A DNA stretch of 64,000 bases from positions 1 to 64,000 of the forward strand of contig UQIH01000002.1 in the NCBI GenBank assembly GCA_900541145.1, in the 5' to 3' direction. This DNA is from an uncultured Collinsella sp. (GTDB lineage: Bacteria; Actinomycetota; Coriobacteriia; Coriobacteriales; Coriobacteriaceae). The notes beneath the pieces were generated by a model that did not search any database, had not been told where the DNA came from, and was given only the letters and a program-made list of their open reading frames with translations. Below are positions 49,433 through 57,513 of the stretch, piece after piece. The position numbers were made by a program, and so were the translations under genes. Every line of letters begins with the position of its first letter. Position 1 is the first letter of the stretch.

Positions 49433-50071
49433 TTGTTGGACAGCTATTTTACTCTGCAATCGAATATTGAGGTTTCGGGCGAGTTTGTGGACCGTAAGAG
49501 CCGGTTTATTGCCCAGCTGGTCCATATTGAGTCCGAGGATGAGGCGAATGCCTTTATCGAGATGGTCCGCAAGCGTCATTACGACGCTCGACACAATGTT
49601 CCCGCGTGGATTTTGGTCGATGGACGCGAGCGCCAGAGCGATGATGGTGAGCCGAGCCGCACGAGCGGTATGCCGACGCTTGAGGTGTTGCGCGGCGCGG
49701 GGCTCAAAAATGTTTGCTGCGTGGTGACGCGCTATTTTGGTGGCACGCTGTTGGGACCTGGTGGCTTGGTGCGCGCCTATACTGCGGCGACGCAGGCGGC
49801 GGTGGCAGCTGCTCGGGAGGCTGGGCGGATCGTCGAGATGACGAGCGTCGTGCCTGTTGACGTGCATGTGGCCTATCCGCAGTATGAGCAGGTGCTTCGC
49901 TTGGCGCAGGATTCGGGTGCCAAGGTTTTGGATACCGATTACGCGGATGCCGTGACACTTCACTTGGTGTTTAAAGCGGGGGAGCAGGAGCCGTTTTGCG
50001 CTAAGATGCGCGAGCTTATGGCGGGGCGTGAGGAGATTGAGGTCGGCGCTCCCGAGTTTGCCGAGTTCTAA
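49433..50071 (+). CDS. YigZ/IMPACT family protein
   Basis: A 212-residue member of the UPF0029 (YigZ, IMPACT N-terminal) family, linked in other organisms to translation regulation and nucleic-acid binding. The N-terminal domain has KSRFIAQ, RHYDARHNVPAW, DDGEPSRTSGMPTLEVL and VVTRYFGGTLLGPGGLVRAY, all diagnostic. A smaller C-terminal ferredoxin-like domain follows from about residue 135. The start is TTG at 49433 or 49436, just after GAGGGG; no ATG lies near. It is 230 bp downstream of rnpB. Confidence 0.9.
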   Translation: MLDSYFTLQSNIEVSGEFVDRKSRFIAQLVHIESEDEANAFIEMVRKRHYDARHNVPAWILVDGRERQSDDGEPSRTSGMPTLEVLRGAGLKNVCCVVTRYFGGTLLGPGGLVRAYTAATQAAVAAAREAGRIVEMTSVVPVDVHVAYPQYEQVLRLAQDSGAKVLDTDYADAVTLHLVFKAGEQEPFCAKMRELMAGREEIEVGAPEFAEF

Positions 50072-50139
50072 CGGCGACGGCCGGCGTGCTTTTGGATGGA
50101 TTCCAAGTGCGCCGGCCGTCGCTTTTCTGTTACTGCCGT

Positions 50140-50586
50140 TTACTCGGCGAGCTGCTTTAGCACATCGCAGGCGATTTCGATGGCATCGTCGATGCAGCCG
50201 GGGCAGCTGCGGAGCGGACCCTTATCCGATCCGATGCCCTTGAGCGTGCCGCAGACGGTCGTCGTGTTCTTCTCGCCAAATCGCTTGGCAATCTCGCGCG
50301 ACAGCTTGTAGGTCTGGCCTTTGGTCTTGGGGTTCTCCATGCCGCCGCTCATTACAAAGCCCATGATGGCAACAGCGCCCGAGATGGCGCCGCAGGTCTC
50401 GGTCATGCCACCCATGCCGGCGCCAAAGCCCTCGGTGAGGGTAAAGGCGGTCTGGGGGTCGAGCCCGACGGCAGGTGCGAGCGTGCAGGCAACGGCCTGG
50501 GCGCAGTTAAAGCCACGGGCGTGGTATTCGGCAGCTTGAGCCTGACAGGCGGTGATGTCGAGCTGGGCCGTATCGATTTGCTTCAT
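50140..50586 (-). CDS. C_GCAxxG_C_C family (redox-active) protein
   Basis: A 148-residue protein of the C_GCAxxG_C_C family, small cysteine-rich proteins of probable redox or metal function common in anaerobes. The defining pattern is visible: FNCAQAV, then GGMTETCGAISGA, and the late pair SCPGCI. No signal peptide or membrane helix is seen. The minus-strand ATG 50586 has AAGGAGAC upstream. The exact role is unknown. It is divergent from metY. Confidence 0.88.
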   Translation of the reverse strand: MKQIDTAQLDITACQAQAAEYHARGFNCAQAVACTLAPAVGLDPQTAFTLTEGFGAGMGGMTETCGAISGAVAIMGFVMSGGMENPKTKGQTYKLSREIAKRFGEKNTTTVCGTLKGIGSDKGPLRSCPGCIDDAIEIACDVLKQLAE

Positions 50587-50816
50587 CGTTGTCTCCTTGG
50601 TTACGGTGTACCCGCCTATGGTACCCGTGACGGGGCATGTAATCATCGAGAGCTTCATGTATGCCTCATTTTTATCTATCGAGCAAATGCCCAAGGCTTG
50701 AGATAAATACCCCTGATCAATTTGTCCTATAACCTACCTTGGGGATGGGTTGAGAGGGGTGCAGGGTAGCGGTATCGTGAACCGAATGAAACGTAACCCA
50801 GGCAAGGGAGTTAGAT

Positions 50817-52100
50817 ATGAGCGAGCAGACTATCGGTACTACATGTGTTCAGGGCGGCTATCACCCGGGAGATGCCGAGCCGCGCCAGGTGCCCATCTAC
50901 CAGTCCACCACGTGGAAGTATGACACGTCCGAGCACATGGGCAAGCTGTTTGACCTGGAGGAGTCTGGTTACTTCTACAGCCGTCTGCAGAACCCCACGT
51001 GCGATTTGGTTGCCGCCAAGATCTGCGAGATGGAGGGTGGCACCGCTGCGATGCTCACGAGCTCGGGCATGGCAGCGAATTTCCTCGCGATTTTTAACGT
51101 GGCTGGTGCCGGCGATCATGTGGTCGCGAGCTCTGCCATTTACGGCGGTACGTATAACCTGCTGGCCCACACCATGGGCCGCATGGGCGTGACCTGCACG
51201 TTCGTCGCCCCCGACTGCACCGATGAGGAGCTGGAGGCTGCCTTTCAGCCCAACACAAAGCTCGTCTTTGGCGAGACGATCGCAAACCCCGCCCTTGCCG
51301 TGCTCGATATTGAGCGCTTTGCCAAGGCCGCACATGACCATGGCGTGCCGCTGATGGTCGACAACACCTTCCCGACGCCCGTGATGTGCCGTCCCTTTGA
51401 GTGGGGCGCCGACATCGTTACGCACTCCACCACCAAGTATATGGATGGACATGCTTCCTACCTGGGCGGCGTGATCGTCGACCACGGCCAGTTTGACTGG
51501 ATGGCTCATGCGGATAAGTTCCCGGGTCTCACCACGCCCGACGAGAGCTACCACGGCGTGACGTATGCCGAGAAGTTCGGTCGCGAGGGTGCCTTCATTA
51601 CCAAGGCCACCGCGCAGCTCATGCGCGACCTCGGCCCCATGCAGAACCCGCAGGCGGCCTTCTTCCTGAACAGCTCGCTCGAGAGCCTGCATGTACGCAT
51701 GCCGCGCCATTGTGAGAACGGCCTGGCCGTTGCCAAGTTCCTGCAGAGCCATACCAAGGTGCGCTTCGTGAGCTATCCGGGCCTGGAGGGCGACAAGTAC
51801 TATGACCTGGCTCAGAAGTACATGCCCAACGGTACCTGCGGCGTGGTGAGCTTCGGCTTTAACGGTGGTCGCGCGGCGGCCGAGACCTTTATGAAGAGCC
51901 TCAAGCTCGCCCAGATCGCCACGCATGTGGCCGACGCCCGCACTTGCTGCCTGCATCCTGCTAATGCCACGCATCGCCAGATGAACGATGAGGAGCTCAT
52001 CGCCTGTGGCATCTCCGCCGACATGGTGCGCCTGTCGTGCGGCCTCGAGGACACGGCCGATCTGATTGCCGACCTTGAGCAGGCGCTCGAGCAGTGCTAG
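50817..52100 (+). CDS. metY: O-acetylhomoserine sulfhydrylase/methionine gamma-lyase-type PLP enzyme
   Basis: A 427-residue Cys/Met-metabolism PLP enzyme. PLP lysine is Lys207 in HSTTKYMDGH, and the SGMAAN, VDNTFPTPV and YSRLQNPT blocks match the family. Length and overall layout (an insertion after the PLP lysine including GREGAFI) fit O-acetylhomoserine aminocarboxypropyltransferase, which makes homocysteine from O-acetylhomoserine and sulfide; methionine gamma-lyase activity is an alternative. ATG 50817 follows AGGGAG. The 230-bp upstream region has local GGGG/CCTACC dyads but no recognised SAM or T-box motif. Confidence 0.88.
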   Translation: MSEQTIGTTCVQGGYHPGDAEPRQVPIYQSTTWKYDTSEHMGKLFDLEESGYFYSRLQNPTCDLVAAKICEMEGGTAAMLTSSGMAANFLAIFNVAGAGDHVVASSAIYGGTYNLLAHTMGRMGVTCTFVAPDCTDEELEAAFQPNTKLVFGETIANPALAVLDIERFAKAAHDHGVPLMVDNTFPTPVMCRPFEWGADIVTHSTTKYMDGHASYLGGVIVDHGQFDWMAHADKFPGLTTPDESYHGVTYAEKFGREGAFITKATAQLMRDLGPMQNPQAAFFLNSSLESLHVRMPRHCENGLAVAKFLQSHTKVRFVSYPGLEGDKYYDLAQKYMPNGTCGVVSFGFNGGRAAAETFMKSLKLAQIATHVADARTCCLHPANATHRQMNDEELIACGISADMVRLSCGLEDTADLIADLEQALEQC

Positions 52101-52167
52101 GCTAGCTCCGTACAAGGTGCCGATGCTGGCAGAAAGCTTCGGCGACCTTTCGTTCCGATTCCGTAGG

Positions 52168-52214
52168 CGGGACCCCAATCGCGACTGTTCGCAGGCGATT
52201 GGGGCCCCGTTTTT
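52168..52214 (+). terminator. Intrinsic terminator after metY
   Basis: CGGGACCCCAATCGC (52168-52182) pairs with GCGATTGGGGCCCCG (52195-52209, one mismatch) and is followed by TTTTT. Confidence 0.9.
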
Positions 52215-52240
52215 GCGTTGCGCCACTCGAAAGGATGGAT

Positions 52241-53545
52241 ATGGAGAAAACTGCAGAGCAGCTGCGCCGCGAGCACATTGCCCTTGAGGGCGACACCCAT
52301 GGCAAGAACAAGTGGGCGATTCTGTTCACCGTGCTCATCATGACGTTTATGGTGTGTCTGGATTCGACCGTCGTGACCGTGGCGCTGCCCGTGATGCAAA
52401 AGGAGCTGGGCGTGGGCCTCGATCGCATTCAGCTGGTAAGCTCGGTGTATCTGCTTGCGACTTGCGTGGCTATGTTGCCGTTTGGCCGTCTGGGCGACGT
52501 GCGCGGCAAGGTGAATGTGTTTCAGCTGGGCGTCATCGTCTTTTCGGTCGGTTCGCTGCTGTGCGGCCTTTCGGCCTCGCTCGAGGTTCTTATCCTGGCA
52601 CGCGTTGTTCAGGGCGTCGGTTGCGCGGCGGCCATGGCTAACAACATGGGTATCATCACCGAGTCGTTTCCGGCGCGCGAACGAGGCCGTGCCATGGGTA
52701 TTCTCGCGACCTTTGTGGCCCTCGGCATGATGTGTGGCCCCGTGCTCGGCGGCATGCTGGTGGCAAGCTTTCCTTGGGAGAGCATCTTCCTCATCAACCT
52801 GCCCATTGGCGTCATCTCGTTTATCGTGGGGCTCTACACGCTGCCGCATGTTAAGCCGGAGGCCGGCGAGCGCCCCATGTCCCTGATCGAGGCCGCGCGT
52901 CGCTGCTTTGCAAATTCGGCCTTCACCATCAACCTTGCCTGCATGCTCATCGTGTTCGTTGGCATTGGCGCATCCGAGTTTATCCTGCCGTTCTATTTTC
53001 AGGACGCCCACGGCTTTGGTTCTGATATCTCTGGACTACTCTTTTTGGCGCTGCCGATGGTGAATGCCTTTATCGGCCCGCTTTCGGGTACGGTTTCGGA
53101 CCGTGTTGGCTGCGAGGGCCCCACGGCGGTCGGCCTGGGCGTGTACGTGTGCGGTCTCTTTTCGGTAAGCACGCTCGACGAGCACTCTTCTATCCCTGTG
53201 ATCGTGTGCTGCGTCGCATTTATGTCGTGCGGTACGTCGATTTTCCAGAGCCCTAACAATTCGTTGTATATGGGCTCGGCTCCGCGCGAAGCACTCGGCT
53301 TCGCGGGCAGCCTGGGTAGCCTGGCGCGCTATGCGGGCATGGCGCTGGGTATTACGGCAGGTTCGCATATCCTCTATGGGCAGATGAGCGTGGCGATGGG
53401 CGAGGCCGTGACCAGTTTTGTTGCAGGCCGTCCGGATGTATTCCTATTCGGCTTTCGCTCGGTGTTCTACGTGCTTATGGTTGTGGCCGCCGTGGGCTTT
53501 GCGCTTGCCATGGTGCGTTTGGTGAGGATGCGCGCCCGCCATTAG
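52241..53545 (+). CDS. MFS drug-type exporter (DHA2/EmrB-QacA-like)
   Basis: A 434-residue major facilitator transporter. The first helix carries LDSTVVTVALPVMQ, the DHA2/14-helix family motif D1, and motif A appears as GRLGDVRGK after helix 2. Motif C appears near GPVLGGML. Efflux of toxic compounds is the likely role, but no substrate can be named. ATG 52241 is preferred over 52235 because GAAAGG needs the extra spacing. It is 26 bp after the metY terminator and stands alone. Confidence 0.88.
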   Translation: MEKTAEQLRREHIALEGDTHGKNKWAILFTVLIMTFMVCLDSTVVTVALPVMQKELGVGLDRIQLVSSVYLLATCVAMLPFGRLGDVRGKVNVFQLGVIVFSVGSLLCGLSASLEVLILARVVQGVGCAAAMANNMGIITESFPARERGRAMGILATFVALGMMCGPVLGGMLVASFPWESIFLINLPIGVISFIVGLYTLPHVKPEAGERPMSLIEAARRCFANSAFTINLACMLIVFVGIGASEFILPFYFQDAHGFGSDISGLLFLALPMVNAFIGPLSGTVSDRVGCEGPTAVGLGVYVCGLFSVSTLDEHSSIPVIVCCVAFMSCGTSIFQSPNNSLYMGSAPREALGFAGSLGSLARYAGMALGITAGSHILYGQMSVAMGEAVTSFVAGRPDVFLFGFRSVFYVLMVVAAVGFALAMVRLVRMRARH

Positions 53546-53702
53546 CGTGTTGGAAGGCTGTCTGCCACGATTCGCGCCGTCCCAAAAAGACTGGTTTGTG
53601 GTGCGATGCGGCTTGTGGGGCGGGCGGGGGTCGGTCCGTGGTAGACTATCGAACAACGTTTATTAATCGCGCGGTATCGTTGCCGCGAGAAGGGGTTGCG
53701 CC

Positions 53703-54281
53703 ATGCAGGAGCTTGAGGATCGTATTCGCCATGACGGCATCGTAAAGGCCGGTAACGTCCTTAAGGTTGATGCCTTCCTCAACCACCAGTGCGACGTTGA
53801 GCTGTTTGACCACATGGGTGCCGAGTGGGCCCGTCTGTTCGATGGCGTCGAGATCAACAAGATCCTGACGATTGAGGCTTCGGGCATTGGCATGGCTTGC
53901 ATCGCGGCTCAGCATTTTGGCGGCGTGCCGGTGGTCTTTGCCAAGAAGGCACAGTCCATCAACCTCGATGGCGAGCAGTATGCCACGACCATCTACTCCT
54001 TTACCAAGCAGAAGGAGTACCCGGTCATCGTCGGCAAGCGCTTCCTGTCCGAGGGCGACAAGGTCCTGATCATCGACGACTTTTTGGCCAACGGCTGCGC
54101 GCTCGAGGGTCTTATCAAGATCTGCGAGGCTGCAGGTGCCGAGGTATCCGGCATTGGCATTGCCGTTGAGAAGGGCTTCCAGGGCGGCGGCGATAAGCTC
54201 CGTAAGCGCGGCTTCCGCGTTGAGAGCCTGGCCCGTATTGCCGATATGGACTGCGAGAACGGCGAGATCACCTTCGCCTAA
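53703..54281 (+). CDS. xpt: Xanthine phosphoribosyltransferase
   Basis: A 192-residue purine phosphoribosyltransferase that salvages xanthine with PRPP to XMP. It matches Bacillus Xpt in length and pattern: FLNHQCDVELF near the N-terminus, ILTIEASGI, and the PRPP loop VLIIDDFLANGCA, with EKGFQGGG after it. AAGGGG precedes ATG 53703. No purine riboswitch is recognisable in the 157-bp upstream region. A terminator follows at 54309. Confidence 0.94.
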   Translation: MQELEDRIRHDGIVKAGNVLKVDAFLNHQCDVELFDHMGAEWARLFDGVEINKILTIEASGIGMACIAAQHFGGVPVVFAKKAQSINLDGEQYATTIYSFTKQKEYPVIVGKRFLSEGDKVLIIDDFLANGCALEGLIKICEAAGAEVSGIGIAVEKGFQGGGDKLRKRGFRVESLARIADMDCENGEITFA

Positions 54282-54308
54282 GCGCGCAACACAAGCGATT
54301 GGTATGCG

Positions 54309-54344
54309 ATGTGACAAAGGGACTGTCCCTTTGTCACATTTTTT
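54309..54344 (+). terminator. Intrinsic terminator after xpt
   Basis: ATGTGACAAAGGGAC (54309-54323) and GTCCCTTTGTCACAT (54325-54339) form a near-perfect palindrome with a 1-nt centre, followed by a T-run. Confidence 0.9.
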
Positions 54345-54364
54345 GTATGAGGGGAGGTGTTGTT

Positions 54365-54745
54365 ATGGATGAGAACAAGATGGGATGGCGCGAGTATGCG
54401 CGCTATGCCGAGATGTCTGTCGAGGAGTTGGCACGCGATTGCGAGGTGCAGGTGTTTCGCGCGACGGGTCCGGGCGGACAGGGCGTGAACACGACGGACT
54501 CGGCGGTACGCATGAAACATATCCCTTCGGGGATTACCGTGACGGCGCGTGAGAGCCGCAGCCAGTTTCAGAATCGCGCGAGCTGTTTGCGTAAGCTGCG
54601 CGCTGAGCTTGAGCGTCGCGGGCGTCCACCGCGCCGACGCGTAAAGACCAAAGTGCCACAGCGATCGCGCCAGCGCAGGCTCAACGACAAGCACTTCAAC
54701 GCCATTAAAAAGGCCAACCGTCGCAAACCGGGCAGCGACGAATAG
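54365..54745 (+). CDS. Peptide-release-factor-domain protein (ArfB/PrfH-like ribosome rescue factor)
   Basis: A 126-residue protein with only the catalytic domain of class I release factors. The GGQ motif sits in RATGPGGQGVNTTDSAVR, where GGQ promotes peptidyl-tRNA hydrolysis. The C-terminus is strongly basic (RRRVKTKVPQRSRQRR... KKANRRK), like the tail of ArfB/YaeJ that enters the empty mRNA channel of stalled ribosomes. No codon-recognition domain is present. ATG 54365 follows GGGGAGG. It may be ArfB-like or a PrfH-type partner; the basic tail favours the former. Confidence 0.85.
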   Translation: MDENKMGWREYARYAEMSVEELARDCEVQVFRATGPGGQGVNTTDSAVRMKHIPSGITVTARESRSQFQNRASCLRKLRAELERRGRPPRRRVKTKVPQRSRQRRLNDKHFNAIKKANRRKPGSDE

Positions 54746-54753
54746 CCTCCTCA

Positions 54754-54824
54754 TAAGTTGCGGTGAAATAGGGACTGTTTTGCGGCTTTTGCTGCATAAA
54801 CAGTCCCTATTTCACCGCAACTTA
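54754..54824. repeat. GTTGCGGTG palindromic repeat, copy D
   Basis: The longest copy: arms 54754-54780 and 54798-54824 are perfect 27-bp complements, and the loop can pair further (GCGGC-TTTT-GCTGC). It sits between convergent genes, 8 bp after the release-factor-like gene and 7 bp before the lipid-kinase gene end. Confidence 0.93.
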
Positions 54825-54831
54825 GGTGGGG

Positions 54832-55794
54832 TTAGCGGGTGGGGTGCCAGACCTCGAGGGCGCCGGCGAGGATGTCGACCTCGATGCGTGAGGCGACAAC
54901 GGGCTCGCCGTCGGCCTGGATGGGGTAGTCGGGCTCCTCAAAGGTAAGCTCGGCATGGCGGCAGCGGCGCATGCGAACCGGCGGCAACTTGGTATGGTGG
55001 CCATCTTTGGCCGAAAGGAACATGGGAAGCGCGACCGCGCGCGGAACGGGGCCGCAGGCGTAGCAGACGTCGAATATACCGTCACAGGGGTCGGCGTCGG
55101 GACAGATGCGATAGCCCGAGCCATAGGTAGGACCCAGCTGAATCGCCATGATGATCGCCCTCACGCGCTCGGCAGGCGCCCCGTCAAAGCTGACTGTCAT
55201 GGGGTAGTTGCGATAACGTAGGCCAAACTGCTCAAGTCCCGAGAGGGTGTAGAGCGGCGCGCCCGTCAAGCCGGTCTTTTTGCGCAGCTCGGTGGTGCCA
55301 AGGCCGATGGCGGCATCGATGCCGACCGAAAGCGTCTGGTCGTAGTACTCAACGGTAGCCTCGCCGCTGCCGCTCGCAGGGCTCCACGAGCGAATTCGCC
55401 CGATGTCCTGACGCTGCAGCTCACAGGTGAGCAGCGCGCCAAAATCCTTGCCGGAGAAATCGTCGATGCCGAGCGTTTGGGCAAAATCGTTGCCAGAGCC
55501 CACGGGTAGGATGGCAAGAGCGGGGCGGGTGTCCTCCTCTTGCGTCATAAGCCCGTTGACGACCTCGTGAATCACGCCGTCGCCGCCAAGGGCGATAACG
55601 GTGCGATAGCCCTGGGCCTGTGCGGCCAGCTCCTTGGCGTGTCCCATGCGCTCGGTTAGCACCAAGTCAAACTGGGATGCGCGTGCAGTCATGTCCAAAA
55701 AGCGTTGCAGGCGCTCGGCAACTTCGTGCGCCGCACCCGACTGGGCGGCTGGGTTGGCGATGATGAGCGTGCGGCCAAAATCAGTTGCGTGCAT
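54832..55794 (-). CDS. Diacylglycerol/lipid kinase family protein (YegS/DgkB-like)
   Basis: A 320-residue soluble lipid kinase of the DAGK catalytic family. The nucleotide-binding motif is ALGGDGVIHEVVNGL with GGDG, followed by LPVGSGNDFAQTLGI. The C-terminal beta-sandwich has the conserved DPCDGIFDV and QADGEPV blocks. It probably phosphorylates diacylglycerol or a related lipid; in Gram-positive bacteria DgkB recycles diacylglycerol from lipoteichoic acid synthesis. The minus-strand ATG 55794 has GGGAG upstream. It follows the CLC gene on the same strand, 87 bp apart. Confidence 0.9.
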   Translation of the reverse strand: MHATDFGRTLIIANPAAQSGAAHEVAERLQRFLDMTARASQFDLVLTERMGHAKELAAQAQGYRTVIALGGDGVIHEVVNGLMTQEEDTRPALAILPVGSGNDFAQTLGIDDFSGKDFGALLTCELQRQDIGRIRSWSPASGSGEATVEYYDQTLSVGIDAAIGLGTTELRKKTGLTGAPLYTLSGLEQFGLRYRNYPMTVSFDGAPAERVRAIIMAIQLGPTYGSGYRICPDADPCDGIFDVCYACGPVPRAVALPMFLSAKDGHHTKLPPVRMRRCRHAELTFEEPDYPIQADGEPVVASRIEVDILAGALEVWHPTR

Positions 55795-55881
55795 GGGGCG
55801 ACTCCCGGCGTATGACGTGACGGTGCGGTCGCGCTCAGGTCGAATTGCCCCCGATTGTGGCTGCACGTCGAATACTTACGT

Positions 55882-57303
55882 CTACTCTATCAGGTCGTTG
55901 TGGCGCTCGATAGCATCCGCTACCGTACCGCCCTCATCCACAATAAGCGAACGGCGCTTGGGCGAGATGATGCGCTGGGCGGGGTACACGCCGCGGTGTC
56001 CGGCAGTTAGGTAGCTGATAAAGGCCACGATGACAAAGAACCCGGCTGCCGTGCCGTGGAACAGGTCGATGGCCATCATGCAGGTGGTGATGGGCACGTT
56101 GAGGCCGGCACAGAACACGCCGAGCATGCCGAGAGCCGCCAGAAAACTGGGGTCGATTCCGACGAGGCAACCGATCCAGCCGCCGAGCGCCGCACCGATG
56201 CCAAACAGGGGCGTGACCTCGCCGCCTTGGAAGCCCGCACCCAGGGTAAGCGCTGTGACGACCAACTTGATGGCTGCGTCTGCCAGGGTGGTGTTGCCGG
56301 CAAATCCGGCGCCGGAAAGCCACGTGGAAAGGCCGGCGTAGTCCCAGGCGTCGAGAAGGGCATAGGCGGCCAAAACCACGAGTGCGCCTATGAGTGCGCG
56401 AACGAGGTAATTGGTGATAAAGCGACCGTACAGGCTCTTGACGGTTCGAACTGACCAGGCAAAGAGGCGTGCCGTCAGACCGAAGATAATGGCGCTGATA
56501 ACAACGATGACAACCGTCCGTGGTGTCATGTTGGGAACGCTGGCGATAACATTCGCCTCGTACTCGGTACCCAGGGCGAGTGATGTAAAGTAGCCGGTAA
56601 ACGAGGCGACCAGGCAGTAGATGCCCGCGGTGTAGTCAATCTTGCCGATAAAGCACATCTCCATGCCAAAGAAAGCTCCGGCAAGGGGCGAACCGAATAC
56701 GGCGCCAAAGGCCGACGAGATGCCGGCGAGCATGAGGTCGTGGTGGTCATGCTTTTTGAGGTGGGCGAGGCTCGAGATGTTGCTGGCGATGGTGCCGCCA
56801 ATCTGCACCGCAGCTCCCTCGCGACCGGCCGATCCGCCCGTTAGGTGCGTGAGCGTGGAGCAGACGAAGGTGAGGACGGCCATGCGCATATGGATGAGGC
56901 GTGTGCCCAGAGCGGAGTCGATGACCAGGTTGTTACCGCGTTTGGCGGCAAGACCGTGGTTTTTGTACACCCATGCGGTGGCAACGCCCACAACGGGAAG
57001 CAGTGCGTAAATCCACGCATGGTGCTCGCGATAGTCGGTGGCGATATTCAGCGAGGCCAAAAACGCCCAAGCGGCAACGCCCATGGCGAGCGAGACAATG
57101 ACGACGAGCGCGAGCAACTTGGCGCTCGCGAGTAGGTTGCGGGCGTTGCGGCGCGTGTCGGCAGCCAAGAGATGCTCGGAGCGGGTAAGTTGATGCCTGC
57201 CTGCCGTGATGACGTCGTTCAGGGAGAAAAAGCCGCCATCGTCGAGCGGCTGGGAATGATCCTGCGTTTCGTTTGCGCTTTCGGGTTTGTCGTTATGAGC
57301 CAT
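55882..57303 (-). CDS. CLC family antiporter, probably fluoride type (CLC-F)
   Basis: A 473-residue polytopic CLC protein. After a hydrophilic N-terminus (about 1-65) it has the anion-pathway blocks GGSAGREGAAVQIGG and GAGFQGGEVTPLFGIGAALGG. Canonical chloride CLCs have GSGIP and GxFAP here. The RGNNLVID and GGEVTPLF variants instead resemble CLC-F fluoride/proton antiporters. No fluoride riboswitch is recognisable upstream. The minus-strand ATG 57303 has AGAGGAA upstream. Fluoride export is inferred from motifs only. Confidence 0.82.
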   Translation of the reverse strand: MAHNDKPESANETQDHSQPLDDGGFFSLNDVITAGRHQLTRSEHLLAADTRRNARNLLASAKLLALVVIVSLAMGVAAWAFLASLNIATDYREHHAWIYALLPVVGVATAWVYKNHGLAAKRGNNLVIDSALGTRLIHMRMAVLTFVCSTLTHLTGGSAGREGAAVQIGGTIASNISSLAHLKKHDHHDLMLAGISSAFGAVFGSPLAGAFFGMEMCFIGKIDYTAGIYCLVASFTGYFTSLALGTEYEANVIASVPNMTPRTVVIVVISAIIFGLTARLFAWSVRTVKSLYGRFITNYLVRALIGALVVLAAYALLDAWDYAGLSTWLSGAGFAGNTTLADAAIKLVVTALTLGAGFQGGEVTPLFGIGAALGGWIGCLVGIDPSFLAALGMLGVFCAGLNVPITTCMMAIDLFHGTAAGFFVIVAFISYLTAGHRGVYPAQRIISPKRRSLIVDEGGTVADAIERHNDLIE

Positions 57304-57513
57304 ACGTTCCTCTTTTAGGTTGCAACGCAAGCATTATAAAACGCGGCAAACGCGACGAGCCGGTGGGTTGGTTTCCATTCTGTTTCGCGGCTTGCGGCCG
57401 ACAGGTGTATTTACTGGTACAGGCTGAGTCGCGGTCGTGCGTCGGGGGATTATACTGAGAAAAGCATAAAGAATCGGCGCCCCTGTTGTGCGCCGTGACA
57501 TTAAGAGGTGCAT

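Noticed and set aside
57304..57513. Fluoride riboswitch (minus strand) or Moco riboswitch (plus strand) between the CLC and moeA genes
   Set aside because: Conserved elements of either aptamer are not visible; only a simple GGCGC/GCGCC hairpin is.
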